A DNA stretch of 64,000 nucleotides, from assembly GCF_014697075.1 (NCBI RefSeq), contig NZ_JACJRE010000002.1, positions 1 through 64,000 of the forward strand, read 5' to 3'. This DNA is from Tolypothrix sp. FACHB-123. Its GTDB lineage: Bacteria > Cyanobacteriota > Cyanobacteriia > Cyanobacteriales > Nostocaceae. Positions 42,461 to 50,989 of this stretch are shown here, in pieces (the stretch's first letter is position 1; each line of letters opens with the position of its first letter). The notes under the pieces are model-generated. The model saw only the letters and a list, made by a program, of their open reading frames with translations. It made no database searches and had not been told where the DNA came from. The position numbers and the translations under genes are program-made.

Positions 42461-42501
42461 ATTCTACCCAATCTCATAAGAGATTTGGAGCCATTTTGGC
42501 T
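42461..42501 (-). promoter_or_regulatory. AGCCA-N3-TGGCT promoter (site d)
   Basis: On the minus strand AGCCAAAATGGCT at 42489-42501, 22 bases, then TAGAAT at 42461-42466. It points to leader gene C with a leader of about 458 bases. No other gene is seen between 41997 and 42460. Confidence 0.55.
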
Positions 42502-42734
42502 GATTTTTGGAAAATATAAAGGTGCATCAATTAACCGCTTATTAGCAATATCTGAAACGATCGCCTACTTGCTGCCTACTTGCGATCGCTGCATGAGCCA
42601 TTTTTTTATACTGTATACCCAAGGTAGCTCACGGTCTACTGGGTCTTAGTAAACACTACCTAGGATGAGTCGATTGTAACTAGTGTCAGTTGATAAAGTG
42701 TCACTCACCACATTACTGCAATTCTGCTAGAGGA

Positions 42735-42915
42735 GATATTCTTAGTTAGTGCAAGGAGTGATACCACTTCACAACATGTTTGTCACCGATTATCTTCGTA
42801 ATGCTCCTCCTTCAGGGGTTATTGCGGGTTTCAGATGTTGCATCAAACAAGTGGATTGGTATAGAGTTATACGAAGGGGCGCTTGGGTGAGCAAAACTCT
42901 CAAGCGCTTTTTCGT
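42735..42915 (+). ncRNA. Candidate structured RNA with terminator
   Basis: Long-range pairs bring the ends together: ATACCA and CCACTT (42761-42769) with AAGTGG (42849-42854) and TGGTAT (42857-42862), and CAACAT (42772-42777) with ATGTTG (42835-42840). The apical part can form further stems. It ends in a strong terminator at 42879-42912. No open frame of note lies inside. I cannot assign a known class. A rod-like RNA such as 6S was considered but not supported by a recognised consensus. Confidence 0.35.
42879..42912 (+). terminator. Rho-independent terminator
   Basis: GCGCTTG (42879-42885) and CAAGCGC (42901-42907) plus inner GAG/CTC pairs, followed by TTTTTCG. No protein gene lies upstream on this strand. 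Confidence 0.65.
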
Positions 42916-43033
42916 GTATAAATAAAAAAAATTTTCCCTGAGTAACAACGACTAAGTCTTTAAAAGCACATTATTTGCCAGAGGTATGTTTATCAGTATT
43001 CTTTTCAAGAATAAACTGCTTTCTAGTAATTAT

Positions 43034-43207
43034 TACGGGTATGGGGCATTGGGCATTGGGTATTGGGCATGTTTCCAGAAAGCCTTCAGGCTTTAGCCTG
43101 AGGCTATAAAAACAAAGCCCACCTGCGTGGGCTAAAAAGTTTAAGCTCATCCCATCCCAACTGGCGTCATTGGGCATTGGTGGTTTTTCCCATGCCCCAT
43201 ACCCCAT
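43034..43207. repeat. ATGGGGC heptamers and two-hairpin repeat, copy 2
   Basis: GGGCATT/GGGTATT heptamers flank a pair of hairpins at about 43073-43139 (GCCTTCAGGCTTTAGCCTGAGGC and AGCCCACCTGCGTGGGCT, minus-strand orientation relative to copies at 24471 and 62286). An ACTGGCGTCA repeat fragment is at 43160. It lies after the topA-like stop. Confidence 0.65.
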
Positions 43208-45367
43208 TTACAATTTCAATTCGCCGTATTTGGGACTCCACCAGCCTTTTTGGGTATGGAAGTAAGCGACATCTTTGTGTTTTTTGTCTTGGCGTGACTG
43301 GGGTTGAGAACACCGCAGCATGGTTTTAGGCTGTCCATCTTTGGTGTAGCTATATTCCTCTAAACACTTTTTACATACTGGACAAGGGTATGTGGTAATT
43401 TTGCTGGGAGGCTTTTCTTGCTTGGTTGCTGTTTCTTGGTTGCGCGGTGCTTCCCAAGCTTTGTTAAACTCGTTCCAAAATAAGACTACATTTTCACAGC
43501 CACTTTGACATTTTAGGAAATATTTCTTTTTAACTTTACTGCTGGGAATTTTGGCGAGACAATTATTGCAATGCGGGCAACGAGTTCTCGAAGTTTCAAA
43601 TTTGCGTTCAGCAACAGCAGCCGTTTTCGTTCCATTCCCGGAATTTACAGCTACAGTTTTGGCTTTGGCTAAGGCTGGTGCAAAATAATTTTGATTCCAA
43701 CTGGTGAGATATTGCTGCCAAGGTTGTTTTCCTGATGCGATCGCATCTAAGGCATCTTCCATTTTCGCAGTAAATTCTGCCTCAAGTAAATCGGGTAGGG
43801 CTTTTTGTAAGAAAACGTCAACTTCTAACCCTAATGCTGTTGGCTGAATAATTTCTTTTGTGACTTGGATATAATCTCGCTTTTTCAATGTGGCAATGGT
43901 GGGAGAATAGGTACTAGGACGACCTATGCCTTTACGCTCCATTAATTGCACTAATTTGGGTTCGCTGTAGCGTGGTGGTGGTTGGGTTTGCTTTTTCTCG
44001 TGACCGGCATCGGCTAAAGTTAGCATTTGTCCCTGTTGCAAGGCTGGTAAAATGGTATCCTTACCCAAATTCGGCCAGTAGCGCGCATAGCCTAAAAATT
44101 CGACTACTTGCCCTCTAGCTTGCCAGAAAATATCCCCTGATTTTGTAATAACTTTGGTTTTGCGCAATTGCGCTGGGCGACATTGAGATGCGATCGCTCT
44201 TTTCCAGATTAAAACATATAAGTTAAACTCGTCAGCAGGCAATTGCACCCGTAACTCTGCGGAGGGACGAAAGACATCAGTAGGGCGAATCGCTTCATGA
44301 GCTTCTTGAGCAGTTTTACTGCTACGATGTCTAGCAGTACGCTGGGGGACATTCTGCGGATCGTTTTGTTCTAACCACTGGCGCGCACTTTCACAAAATT
44401 CCGGACTTAACATCACCGAATCTGTGCGCATATAGGTAATTAACCCAGCTTCATACAGCTTTTGCGCCACCTGCATGGTTTTTTCTGGCGTAAATCGCAA
44501 CCGCGAACCCGCAGCTTGTTGCAGAGTAGAAGTGATAAATGCTGGTGGTGGTTGGCGGTTATTGATTTTCCCCTCATATTGCACAACTTGGTGGGGATGG
44601 CGTTTTGCTTCTTCGACTAAGCGGTTAGCTTCAGCTTCGGAAAGTACCCGCGTTGATTCCGGTGTTGTTTGATTATTAATCTTGGTATCATCATGTACCT
44701 CTGTTTCCTGCTGGGTTTCTTGGGGTGCATTCGCTGTTCCCAGATAAAACGCCCGAAACCCCTCTGCATAATCTACCCAGACACTCCAGTAATCTTGGGG
44801 TACAAAGGATTGAATCTCGCGTTCTCGCTGACATATTAGGTGTAATGTGGCACTTTGAACTCTGCCCACACTTTTAGCACCATTATTTAACGCCCAAACT
44901 AGGGGACTTCCTTTATAACCGACTAATTTATCTAAACAATCTCGACACAAACCCGCACCAACTAAATTTAAGTCAAGTTTGCGCGGATTTGCGATCGCAC
45001 TGCGCACCGCCGAGGCGGTAATTTCTGTATAGACTACGCGCTTGGCTTCCCTTAAACCTAGCACTTCTTTCAAATGCCAAGCGATGGTTTCCCCTTCTCT
45101 GTCGGGATCTGTAGCTAAAATCACTTCACTGACTTGTTTGGCTACAGTCTTTAATTGCTGAATAGTTTCTTTAGAACGTTGGTCACGGGGGACATAGTTA
45201 CATTGTACGTGACTCCCATCCATACTAAATCCCAGCGCATCTTCACCTTGGTCGCTGAGTTCGCGAATATGTCCGCAACTGGCGCGCACAATCCACTCAG
45301 CACCGAGAATTTCACTGAGTTTTTTGACTTTACCGGGAGATTCGACTACTAAAAGGCGTTTAGGCAT
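43208..45367 (-). CDS. topA: Type IA DNA topoisomerase (TopA-like)
   Basis: A 719-residue type IA enzyme relaxing negative supercoils. The TOPRIM domain opens PKRLLVVESPGKVKKLSEILG and contains DPDREGETIAWHL. The active-site Tyr is in GLITYMRTDS. SVGRVQSATLHLICQRE marks domain IV. Two C-terminal zinc-ribbon-like modules are visible (CPHCNNCLAK ... CQSGC and CPVCKKCLEE ... CSQ). It is shorter than the usual cyanobacterial TopA of about 880 residues, so a second topA paralogue is possible. The start is set at 45367 (MPKRLL). It diverges from recD2 across a 96-base AT-rich region. Confidence 0.88.
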   Translation of the reverse strand: MPKRLLVVESPGKVKKLSEILGAEWIVRASCGHIRELSDQGEDALGFSMDGSHVQCNYVPRDQRSKETIQQLKTVAKQVSEVILATDPDREGETIAWHLKEVLGLREAKRVVYTEITASAVRSAIANPRKLDLNLVGAGLCRDCLDKLVGYKGSPLVWALNNGAKSVGRVQSATLHLICQREREIQSFVPQDYWSVWVDYAEGFRAFYLGTANAPQETQQETEVHDDTKINNQTTPESTRVLSEAEANRLVEEAKRHPHQVVQYEGKINNRQPPPAFITSTLQQAAGSRLRFTPEKTMQVAQKLYEAGLITYMRTDSVMLSPEFCESARQWLEQNDPQNVPQRTARHRSSKTAQEAHEAIRPTDVFRPSAELRVQLPADEFNLYVLIWKRAIASQCRPAQLRKTKVITKSGDIFWQARGQVVEFLGYARYWPNLGKDTILPALQQGQMLTLADAGHEKKQTQPPPRYSEPKLVQLMERKGIGRPSTYSPTIATLKKRDYIQVTKEIIQPTALGLEVDVFLQKALPDLLEAEFTAKMEDALDAIASGKQPWQQYLTSWNQNYFAPALAKAKTVAVNSGNGTKTAAVAERKFETSRTRCPHCNNCLAKIPSSKVKKKYFLKCQSGCENVVLFWNEFNKAWEAPRNQETATKQEKPPSKITTYPCPVCKKCLEEYSYTKDGQPKTMLRCSQPQSRQDKKHKDVAYFHTQKGWWSPKYGELKL

Positions 45368-45433
45368 AGCACCCGCTTTTAAGATGCTGTATAACAGATA
45401 CAACTTTTTATCATATATTTAGTATAAATGTAC

Positions 45434-45439
45434 TATAAT
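45434..45439 (+). promoter_or_regulatory. -10 box for recD2
   Basis: A perfect TATAAT 25 bases before the preferred recD2 ATG. If real, it excludes the in-frame ATG at 45428, which would overlap it. The short 45368-45463 gap must hold promoters for both topA and recD2. Confidence 0.45.
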
Positions 45440-45463
45440 TCTCCTATTCTGAATCAGCAAGCA

Positions 45464-47701
45464 ATGTCCACCCTAGAACAGCAGGAAACTATTACCGGAG
45501 TAGTCGAACGCTTGACTTTCTATTCTGAGGAGTCGGGGTATACAGTGGCACGGCTGACCAGGATTGGGGTAAAAGATTTAACTACAATAGTTGGTAGTTT
45601 CGCGAATATTCAACCAGGACAAACCCTGCAATTAACCGGGTTTTGGCGCGACCATCCTCAATACGGGGCGCAATTTCAGGTAACAAATTACAAAGAAACC
45701 AAGCCAGCCAGTCTCACCGGCATTGAAAAATATTTAGGTAGCGGATTAATAAAAGGTGTCGGCCCGGTAACAGCCAAGCGGATAGTGGCGCATTTTGGGC
45801 TGGAAACTCTAGAAATTATTGAAAATCAAATTGAGCGCTTGGTGGAGGTGCAAGGTATCGCCAAGAAGCGAATTAATATGATTAAAACCGCCTGGGAAAC
45901 CCAAAAGGCTATCAAAGAGGTGATGGTGTTTTTACAGGGGCATAGTGTTTCTACTACCTACGCAGTAAAAATTTATAAGCAGTACGGGGATGAAGCGATC
46001 GCTATTGTAACTCAGAACCCCTATCAATTAGCTACCGATATCTATGGTATTGGTTTCCTCACGGCTGATAAAATTGCCCGGAATATAGGCGTAGCACCCG
46101 ATTCTGAATATAGATATCGTGCGGGAATTATCCATGCTTTGAGTGAAGCAGCAGAAGATGGACATTGCTATTTACCCCAAGGAGAACTGGTAGAAAAAGT
46201 CATTCCCCTATTAACTACCGATACTCATCAACCCCCAGAAGCAGCGCTAATACAAATTATTCGAGATATGGCGCTGAAGGAAGAATTAGTCAGAGAAAGT
46301 AGCGCCAATAAAATAGTTAACTGCTATAAACCTGCTTTCTTCCACACAGAACAAAACCTAGCCCAACTCATCCAGCAACGCCTCAATCAACCTGTAGCTA
46401 CTGATTTTCCCCGCGTCCGTTCTTGGCTGGAACGCTTCACAGCTAGCCAAAAAATTGAACTTTCCACCCAGCAACAACAAGCTGTAGAAATGGCGGCTTA
46501 TTCTCCGGTAATGATTTTGACAGGGGGGCCGGGAGTCGGGAAAACATTCACCACCCACGCTATTGTTTCACTGTGGAAAGCGATGGGTAAATCCATTGCT
46601 TTAGCCGCACCTACAGGACGCGCCGCCCAACGTTTGAGTGAAATGACTGGCTTGGAAGCAAAAACCATCCATCGGTTATTGGAATTTGACCCGAAAACGA
46701 TGGGTTTTAAGCGTGACAGCGAAAATCCCTTACCAGCAACCGCAATTATTGTTGATGAAGCGAGTATGTTGGATTTATTTTTGGCTAATTCCTTGCTGAA
46801 AGCGATGCCTGCGGCGGGCTACGCCTACGCTAAAAATGCTCAACTATTATTAGTCGGAGATATCGATCAGTTACCATCTGTAGGGCCGGGTAACATTCTC
46901 GCTGACTTGATTAATTCTCAACGAGTACCTGTAGTCCGGTTAACTCAAGTCTTCCGCCAAGCCCAACAAAGCGCTATTGTTACCGCCGCCCATCAAATCA
47001 ATCGCGGTCATTATCCCACAATTGAACCGATATGCGATCGCCCCGTTTCCGATTGTTTATGGCATGGTGGTGGGTATCAACCAGAACATGGAGTACAAGC
47101 AATTTGCGAATTAATTACCGATTTAATTCCCAATTTAGGCTTTAATCCCGCCACAGATGTGCAAGTCTTGTGTCCAATGTCACGGGGATTAGTCGGTACT
47201 CGCAACCTCAACCAAGTTTTGCAAGAACTAATTAATCCTCCTAGCGCCGAGAAAGTGGAAATCGCCAGAGGTGGAATTAAGCTACGGGTAGGTGATAGAG
47301 TCATTCAGCAGACAAACGATTATCAGCGAGAAGTATTCAACGGCGATTTGGGGATAATTACCGCCATTGATACAGTAGAACAAGAAGTGAATGTTCAATA
47401 TTGCGAGCGAATTGTCACTTACGATTATGCTGATTTAAATGAAATATCCCTAGCTTTTGCTACCACAATTCATAAAAGTCAAGGCTCTGAATATCCGGTA
47501 GTAATTTTGCCAATTTATATGCAACATTATATTATGTTGAGTCGTAATCTTATCTATACAGGTTTAACTCGTGCGAAACAGTTAGCGATTATTATTGGTG
47601 CGAAAAAAGCGATTTCTTTAGCTATAAATTCTACTGATAAACAACAGCGCTATACCCAATTACAGCATAGGCTAATTCAGGCGGAACTAATATCAATTTG
47701 A
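45464..47701 (+). CDS. recD2: RecD2-type SF1B DNA helicase
   Basis: A 745-residue 5'-3' helicase acting outside RecBCD. The N-terminal OB-like part (TITGVVERLTFYSEESGYTVARL) and helix-hairpin-helix region (LTGIEKYLGSGLIKGVGPVTAKRI, about 85-150) are RecD2-specific. Motor motifs: LTGGPGVGKT (Walker A), VDEASMLD (motif II), LLLVGDIDQLPSVGPG (motif III), RLTQVFRQAQ (motif IV) and AFATTIHKSQGSEYPVVI with YTGLTRAKQLAII (V and VI). Between motifs II and III, KAMPAAGYAYAKNAQ contains about seven extra residues that look derived from an intergenic repeat. The ATG at 45464 is preferred over 45428. Confidence 0.9.
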   Translation: MSTLEQQETITGVVERLTFYSEESGYTVARLTRIGVKDLTTIVGSFANIQPGQTLQLTGFWRDHPQYGAQFQVTNYKETKPASLTGIEKYLGSGLIKGVGPVTAKRIVAHFGLETLEIIENQIERLVEVQGIAKKRINMIKTAWETQKAIKEVMVFLQGHSVSTTYAVKIYKQYGDEAIAIVTQNPYQLATDIYGIGFLTADKIARNIGVAPDSEYRYRAGIIHALSEAAEDGHCYLPQGELVEKVIPLLTTDTHQPPEAALIQIIRDMALKEELVRESSANKIVNCYKPAFFHTEQNLAQLIQQRLNQPVATDFPRVRSWLERFTASQKIELSTQQQQAVEMAAYSPVMILTGGPGVGKTFTTHAIVSLWKAMGKSIALAAPTGRAAQRLSEMTGLEAKTIHRLLEFDPKTMGFKRDSENPLPATAIIVDEASMLDLFLANSLLKAMPAAGYAYAKNAQLLLVGDIDQLPSVGPGNILADLINSQRVPVVRLTQVFRQAQQSAIVTAAHQINRGHYPTIEPICDRPVSDCLWHGGGYQPEHGVQAICELITDLIPNLGFNPATDVQVLCPMSRGLVGTRNLNQVLQELINPPSAEKVEIARGGIKLRVGDRVIQQTNDYQREVFNGDLGIITAIDTVEQEVNVQYCERIVTYDYADLNEISLAFATTIHKSQGSEYPVVILPIYMQHYIMLSRNLIYTGLTRAKQLAIIIGAKKAISLAINSTDKQQRYTQLQHRLIQAELISI
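46808..46831 (+). repeat. Repeat-like insertion inside recD2
   Basis: CCTGCGGCGGGCTACGCCTA and the next few bases have the look of a dispersed GC-rich repeat and differ in composition from the flanking gene. In frame they encode PAAGYAYA between helicase motifs II and III. Confidence 0.5.
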
Positions 47702-47711
47702 ATGCGTCCAC

Positions 47712-49652
47712 CTACTTATAAGAAAATACATGACGCATTTCAAACCGACATTCCTCCCACAAAGGAAGCAATGCTTGTTTCGCTGCATTCATCTGTGGTT
47801 GGGAATAGCTAATTTTGCCATTTTCGATAATCCAAATAAATATGCGCGTGATTGAATCTGCATTTAAACTTTTTTCATAATCATGATTATTGATTCTGGT
47901 TACTTGCTCATCCAAACAATTTATCGCATTTTTAAAACTAGAAAATTTTTTATATTGAGATATTCTACTGTCAACTAAGCCTTGTGAATTCTGCCAATCA
48001 ATTCTCTGTAAATTGGCAGTAAGATAATCCATACCATTGATACTAGAGTCAGTATTACGGACTAAATCTGTAAATGTGCGATAATATAAGCGCAATATGG
48101 TAGCAGCAATATTTTCTCTATATAAATTAAACCATGATTGAATATCTTTTAAATAGGGTAAGAGATTTTTAATATCATCAATTGCTACAATAGTAGAACG
48201 CTCAGGTTGAGACTTTTTTATAGCTGATACTATGTCATTTATAGAAAACTGATTCTGCTGTGAATAATAATTAATAACTTTAGGAATGTACTGTTCTAAT
48301 AACCATTTTTTAGTATATTTAGCCGTCCATGTTCCCTGTGTACCTATATTTCGTTGCCAATAATTTTGTTCTTTTTTATCTAAAGGCTGTAAATGTATAG
48401 CATTTATTGTATATATAATACTGATTTTTGTATAGGGTAATAAAGAACAATAACTACTAGCTTTTGGTGTAATCAAGACATGATCGCGAATACCCCGACT
48501 TAGGCGAATTGAAAAATTCTCATGATTAAATAAATGCCATGCTGATTTACCTTTGTAGTAAGTAAATTCATGGGCAAACTTATACATTAGCTCCCAAAGT
48601 TTTGGCTCTACATCACATATTTTAAAGCCACGAATACCTGCAACTTCTATAAATTCAAATTCCCAAGTTTCTAAGTTATTTTCAAACTCAATTATTGATT
48701 TTTTGTATTCTTGGCAAATTTCATCAATACATAAACACAAATCTATCGTTTCTAATTCCGATAAAATTATTGTAGTTTCTCCTAAAACAGCTTCAAATAT
48801 ATTTTTATCTACTTGTTTAATAAAAGGACGACATTGCCAATGAGGCTGAGTATTTAATCCAATCATCAGATTATCTAATATCTGCCGATGGTTAATACTA
48901 ATTTTTATGCCTCTAAACATAATGTTACTAAATTCTATTTCACAATCACCTTCACTAAATGCTTGTGGTAAATTACATTTGATTGCTACTTTAGGTTTAA
49001 CTACAATTAATTGATTACCTTTTTGCGTGATTTCTGGCTGAAAATCTGTTTGATTTAATAAATCTTGCCAATATGCATAACGTCGGAGATGCTTTTCTAG
49101 CAAATTATGATGCTTAAATGTAAATAAATTATCTAAATTTTTATTAATTGAACTGACATATAAAAAATTGAGAGTTTGATAAAAATCTATTGCTATTTCT
49201 TGTTTTTTTAAAGTCTCAACTGTGATATCAAATAAACAATGTAGCGGACGATAGCGCCAGTATTGAAAAACTTGAATTTCATAACCATTGGTAATGATCA
49301 AAAATAGCGGTTTTACAGAAATACTGGCTAAACTAGATTCCACTATAGCAGGAGATAAATTAGTTTCTCTTGGATTCTTAATATCAATAATTACAATGGC
49401 AGTATCTGTATTATTTAATTCAATAACATCTGAGTGAAGGTAAATTTTATTAATTTCTAAGTTTGCGCTATTAATTGATGATGCATACTTACTCACAGTA
49501 AATTTACTCTTAAGGCATTTGTTCGGATACCCAAGATACTGAAACATAGGTAAGATAAACCTATTTTTGACATCATCTACATTTTCTAAAATTTGATAGT
49601 TAAAACTTTGTATCCATTGGTTAAATTGTTTAATTGGCTCAGAAATTGACAT
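47712..49652 (-). CDS. Large protein of unknown function, PD-(D/E)XK-like N-terminus
   Basis: A 646-residue protein. Residues about 20-135 read like a restriction-type nuclease fold: VKNRFILPMFQYLGYP, then SDVIELNNTDTAIVIIDIKNP, a D ... DxK arrangement like HsdR N-domains, then PLFLIITNGYEIQVFQYWR. The rest has no recognised motif. A region near 345-420 with KSAWHLFNHENFSIRLSRGIRDHVLI and a helical C-terminal third are visible. Codon use is AT-rich compared with its neighbours, consistent with transfer. It stands alone, ending 11 bases from the recD2 stop. A defence role is possible but not shown by partner genes. Confidence 0.6.
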   Translation of the reverse strand: MSISEPIKQFNQWIQSFNYQILENVDDVKNRFILPMFQYLGYPNKCLKSKFTVSKYASSINSANLEINKIYLHSDVIELNNTDTAIVIIDIKNPRETNLSPAIVESSLASISVKPLFLIITNGYEIQVFQYWRYRPLHCLFDITVETLKKQEIAIDFYQTLNFLYVSSINKNLDNLFTFKHHNLLEKHLRRYAYWQDLLNQTDFQPEITQKGNQLIVVKPKVAIKCNLPQAFSEGDCEIEFSNIMFRGIKISINHRQILDNLMIGLNTQPHWQCRPFIKQVDKNIFEAVLGETTIILSELETIDLCLCIDEICQEYKKSIIEFENNLETWEFEFIEVAGIRGFKICDVEPKLWELMYKFAHEFTYYKGKSAWHLFNHENFSIRLSRGIRDHVLITPKASSYCSLLPYTKISIIYTINAIHLQPLDKKEQNYWQRNIGTQGTWTAKYTKKWLLEQYIPKVINYYSQQNQFSINDIVSAIKKSQPERSTIVAIDDIKNLLPYLKDIQSWFNLYRENIAATILRLYYRTFTDLVRNTDSSINGMDYLTANLQRIDWQNSQGLVDSRISQYKKFSSFKNAINCLDEQVTRINNHDYEKSLNADSITRIFIWIIENGKISYSQPQMNAAKQALLPLWEECRFEMRHVFSYK

Positions 49653-50035
49653 GCGATAGGCTACTTGTTTGGATAAAATTTGCAGAGATATGGTTGTCCA
49701 ATTAGCAATTTATCAAGCCAGTGGGGATATTGTAGTGATGTCCAATACTTTACAAGAGTGTTGAGTAAAACAAAGCAAATTAATTATAGCCGTTGACTGT
49801 TGACTGTTGACTGTTGATAGTCTTGAAAGGCTTTTATCTTAGTTTGATGTCCTAGTCTGTCTGGCTACGGCTATAAAATTTATTAATCAACAAAATCACC
49901 AAAATCAATAAAATCAATAAGAGAAGTAAAGCGAAGATAACAAGCTAGAATCGTTATTAAATAACAAATATCTCCGCTTTAGCCATGAATTAGAGCGATT
50001 TTTACTATTTACGCAAGTCTGTGATTAATTGTTGA
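49653..50035. other. Gene-free spacer with TTGACTG heptamers
   Basis: No gene is seen. A run of about four TTGACTG units lies at 49793-49818. AT-rich AAATCAATAAAATCAATAAG repeats follow at about 49900-49925. Confidence 0.4.
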
Positions 50036-50794
50036 TTAAGCCAACTTACTTGCATCTGCAAAACGTTTATTAATTTCATCCCAATTTAACACATTCCACC
50101 AAGCTTCTAAATAATCAGCCCGGCGATTTTGATAGTTAAGATAATATGCATGTTCCCAAACATCATTACCCAAAATGGGATATAGTCCTTGGCTTAAAGG
50201 CGTATCTTGGTTAGCTGTTGTCGTCACTTCTAGCTTGCCAGTTTTATTGCGTACTAGCCAAACCCAACCACTGCCAAATTGGGCTGCACCAGCTGCGTTA
50301 AATTGTTTTTTAAAATCAGCAAAACTGCCAAAATTTTCCTTGATTGCAGATGCGATCGCACCTGTGGGTTCCCCTCCACCTTGGGGTTTCATAATTTGCC
50401 AAAACATTGAATGATTGACATGTCCACCGCCATTATTGCGTACTGTTTTGCGGATATCTTCGGGTACTCTATCGAGTTGACGTAACAAGTCTTCAACACT
50501 TCTGCTTTTAAGCTGTGGATATTTCTCTAAAGCAGCATTCAAATTTTTCACATAAGCTGCATGATGCTTATCGTGATGAAATTGCATTGTTCTGGCATCA
50601 ATATGTGGTTCTAATGCGTCATAGGCATAGGGTAGCGGTGGTAATTGAATTGCCCCTGTGGTGGTATCTGGTTTTGGTTCGGGACTTGTTTGGCTACCAC
50701 TAGGAGATTGCTCTGCTGAAGCGCAACCTTCTAAAGCCAAAGTACCCGTACCTACGGCGAGTAAAAACAAAAAATGGCGTCGATTAATAGTCAT
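50036..50794 (-). CDS. sodA: Exported Mn/Fe superoxide dismutase
   Basis: A 252-residue enzyme converting superoxide to peroxide and oxygen. Metal ligands are in [14 protein letters not shown] (first His), [10 protein letters not shown] (second His) and [11 protein letters not shown] (Asp and third His). The wording fits the Mn type, but metal choice cannot be fixed by eye. The N-terminus has a twin-Arg-like [14 protein letters not shown] and a lipobox-like LEGC, followed by a Ser/Pro linker, so it is probably a membrane-anchored exported form. The start is set at 50794. An upstream ATG at 50929 would translate 45 codons that begin as heptamer repeat. Confidence 0.88.
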   Translation of the reverse strand: MTINRRHFLFLLAVGTGTLALEGCASAEQSPSGSQTSPEPKPDTTTGAIQLPPLPYAYDALEPHIDARTMQFHHDKHHAAYVKNLNAALEKYPQLKSRSVEDLLRQLDRVPEDIRKTVRNNGGGHVNHSMFWQIMKPQGGGEPTGAIASAIKENFGSFADFKKQFNAAGAAQFGSGWVWLVRNKTGKLEVTTTANQDTPLSQGLYPILGNDVWEHAYYLNYQNRRADYLEAWWNVLNWDEINKRFADASKLA

Positions 50795-50877
50795 AAGAAA
50801 TTTGCAGCCAATCAATGGAAATATCTCGATAGCTTTTATTTTCGGTGATTCAGGCTGCAAAAAATTAGGAATTTGGG

Positions 50878-50989
50878 CATTGGGTATGGGGCATGGGGCA
50901 TGGGGCATTGGGCATTGGGCATTGGGCATTGAGTATCTGTTCCTGTAGTCCCTAATCCCTAGCCCCTAGCCCCTAACAGCCCCTAACCT
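50878..50989. repeat. ATGGGGC and CTAGCCC heptamer cluster
   Basis: About eight GGGCATT/GGGCATG units near 50878-50930 and four CTAGCCC-type units near 50948-50990, between the sodA upstream region and the icd stop. Confidence 0.8.

Noticed and set aside
42455..42649. Small plus-strand frame over palindrome d
   Set aside because: Overlaps the promoter-like palindrome, no ribosome site, no recognisable composition.
42735..42915. Firm assignment as 6S RNA or tmRNA
   Set aside because: Shape is suggestive, but no diagnostic consensus was recognised, so it is kept only as a candidate ncRNA.
50795..50929. 45-codon extension of the superoxide dismutase
   Set aside because: Begins in heptamer repeat, and the signal-bearing start MTINRRHF at 50794 fits the family.
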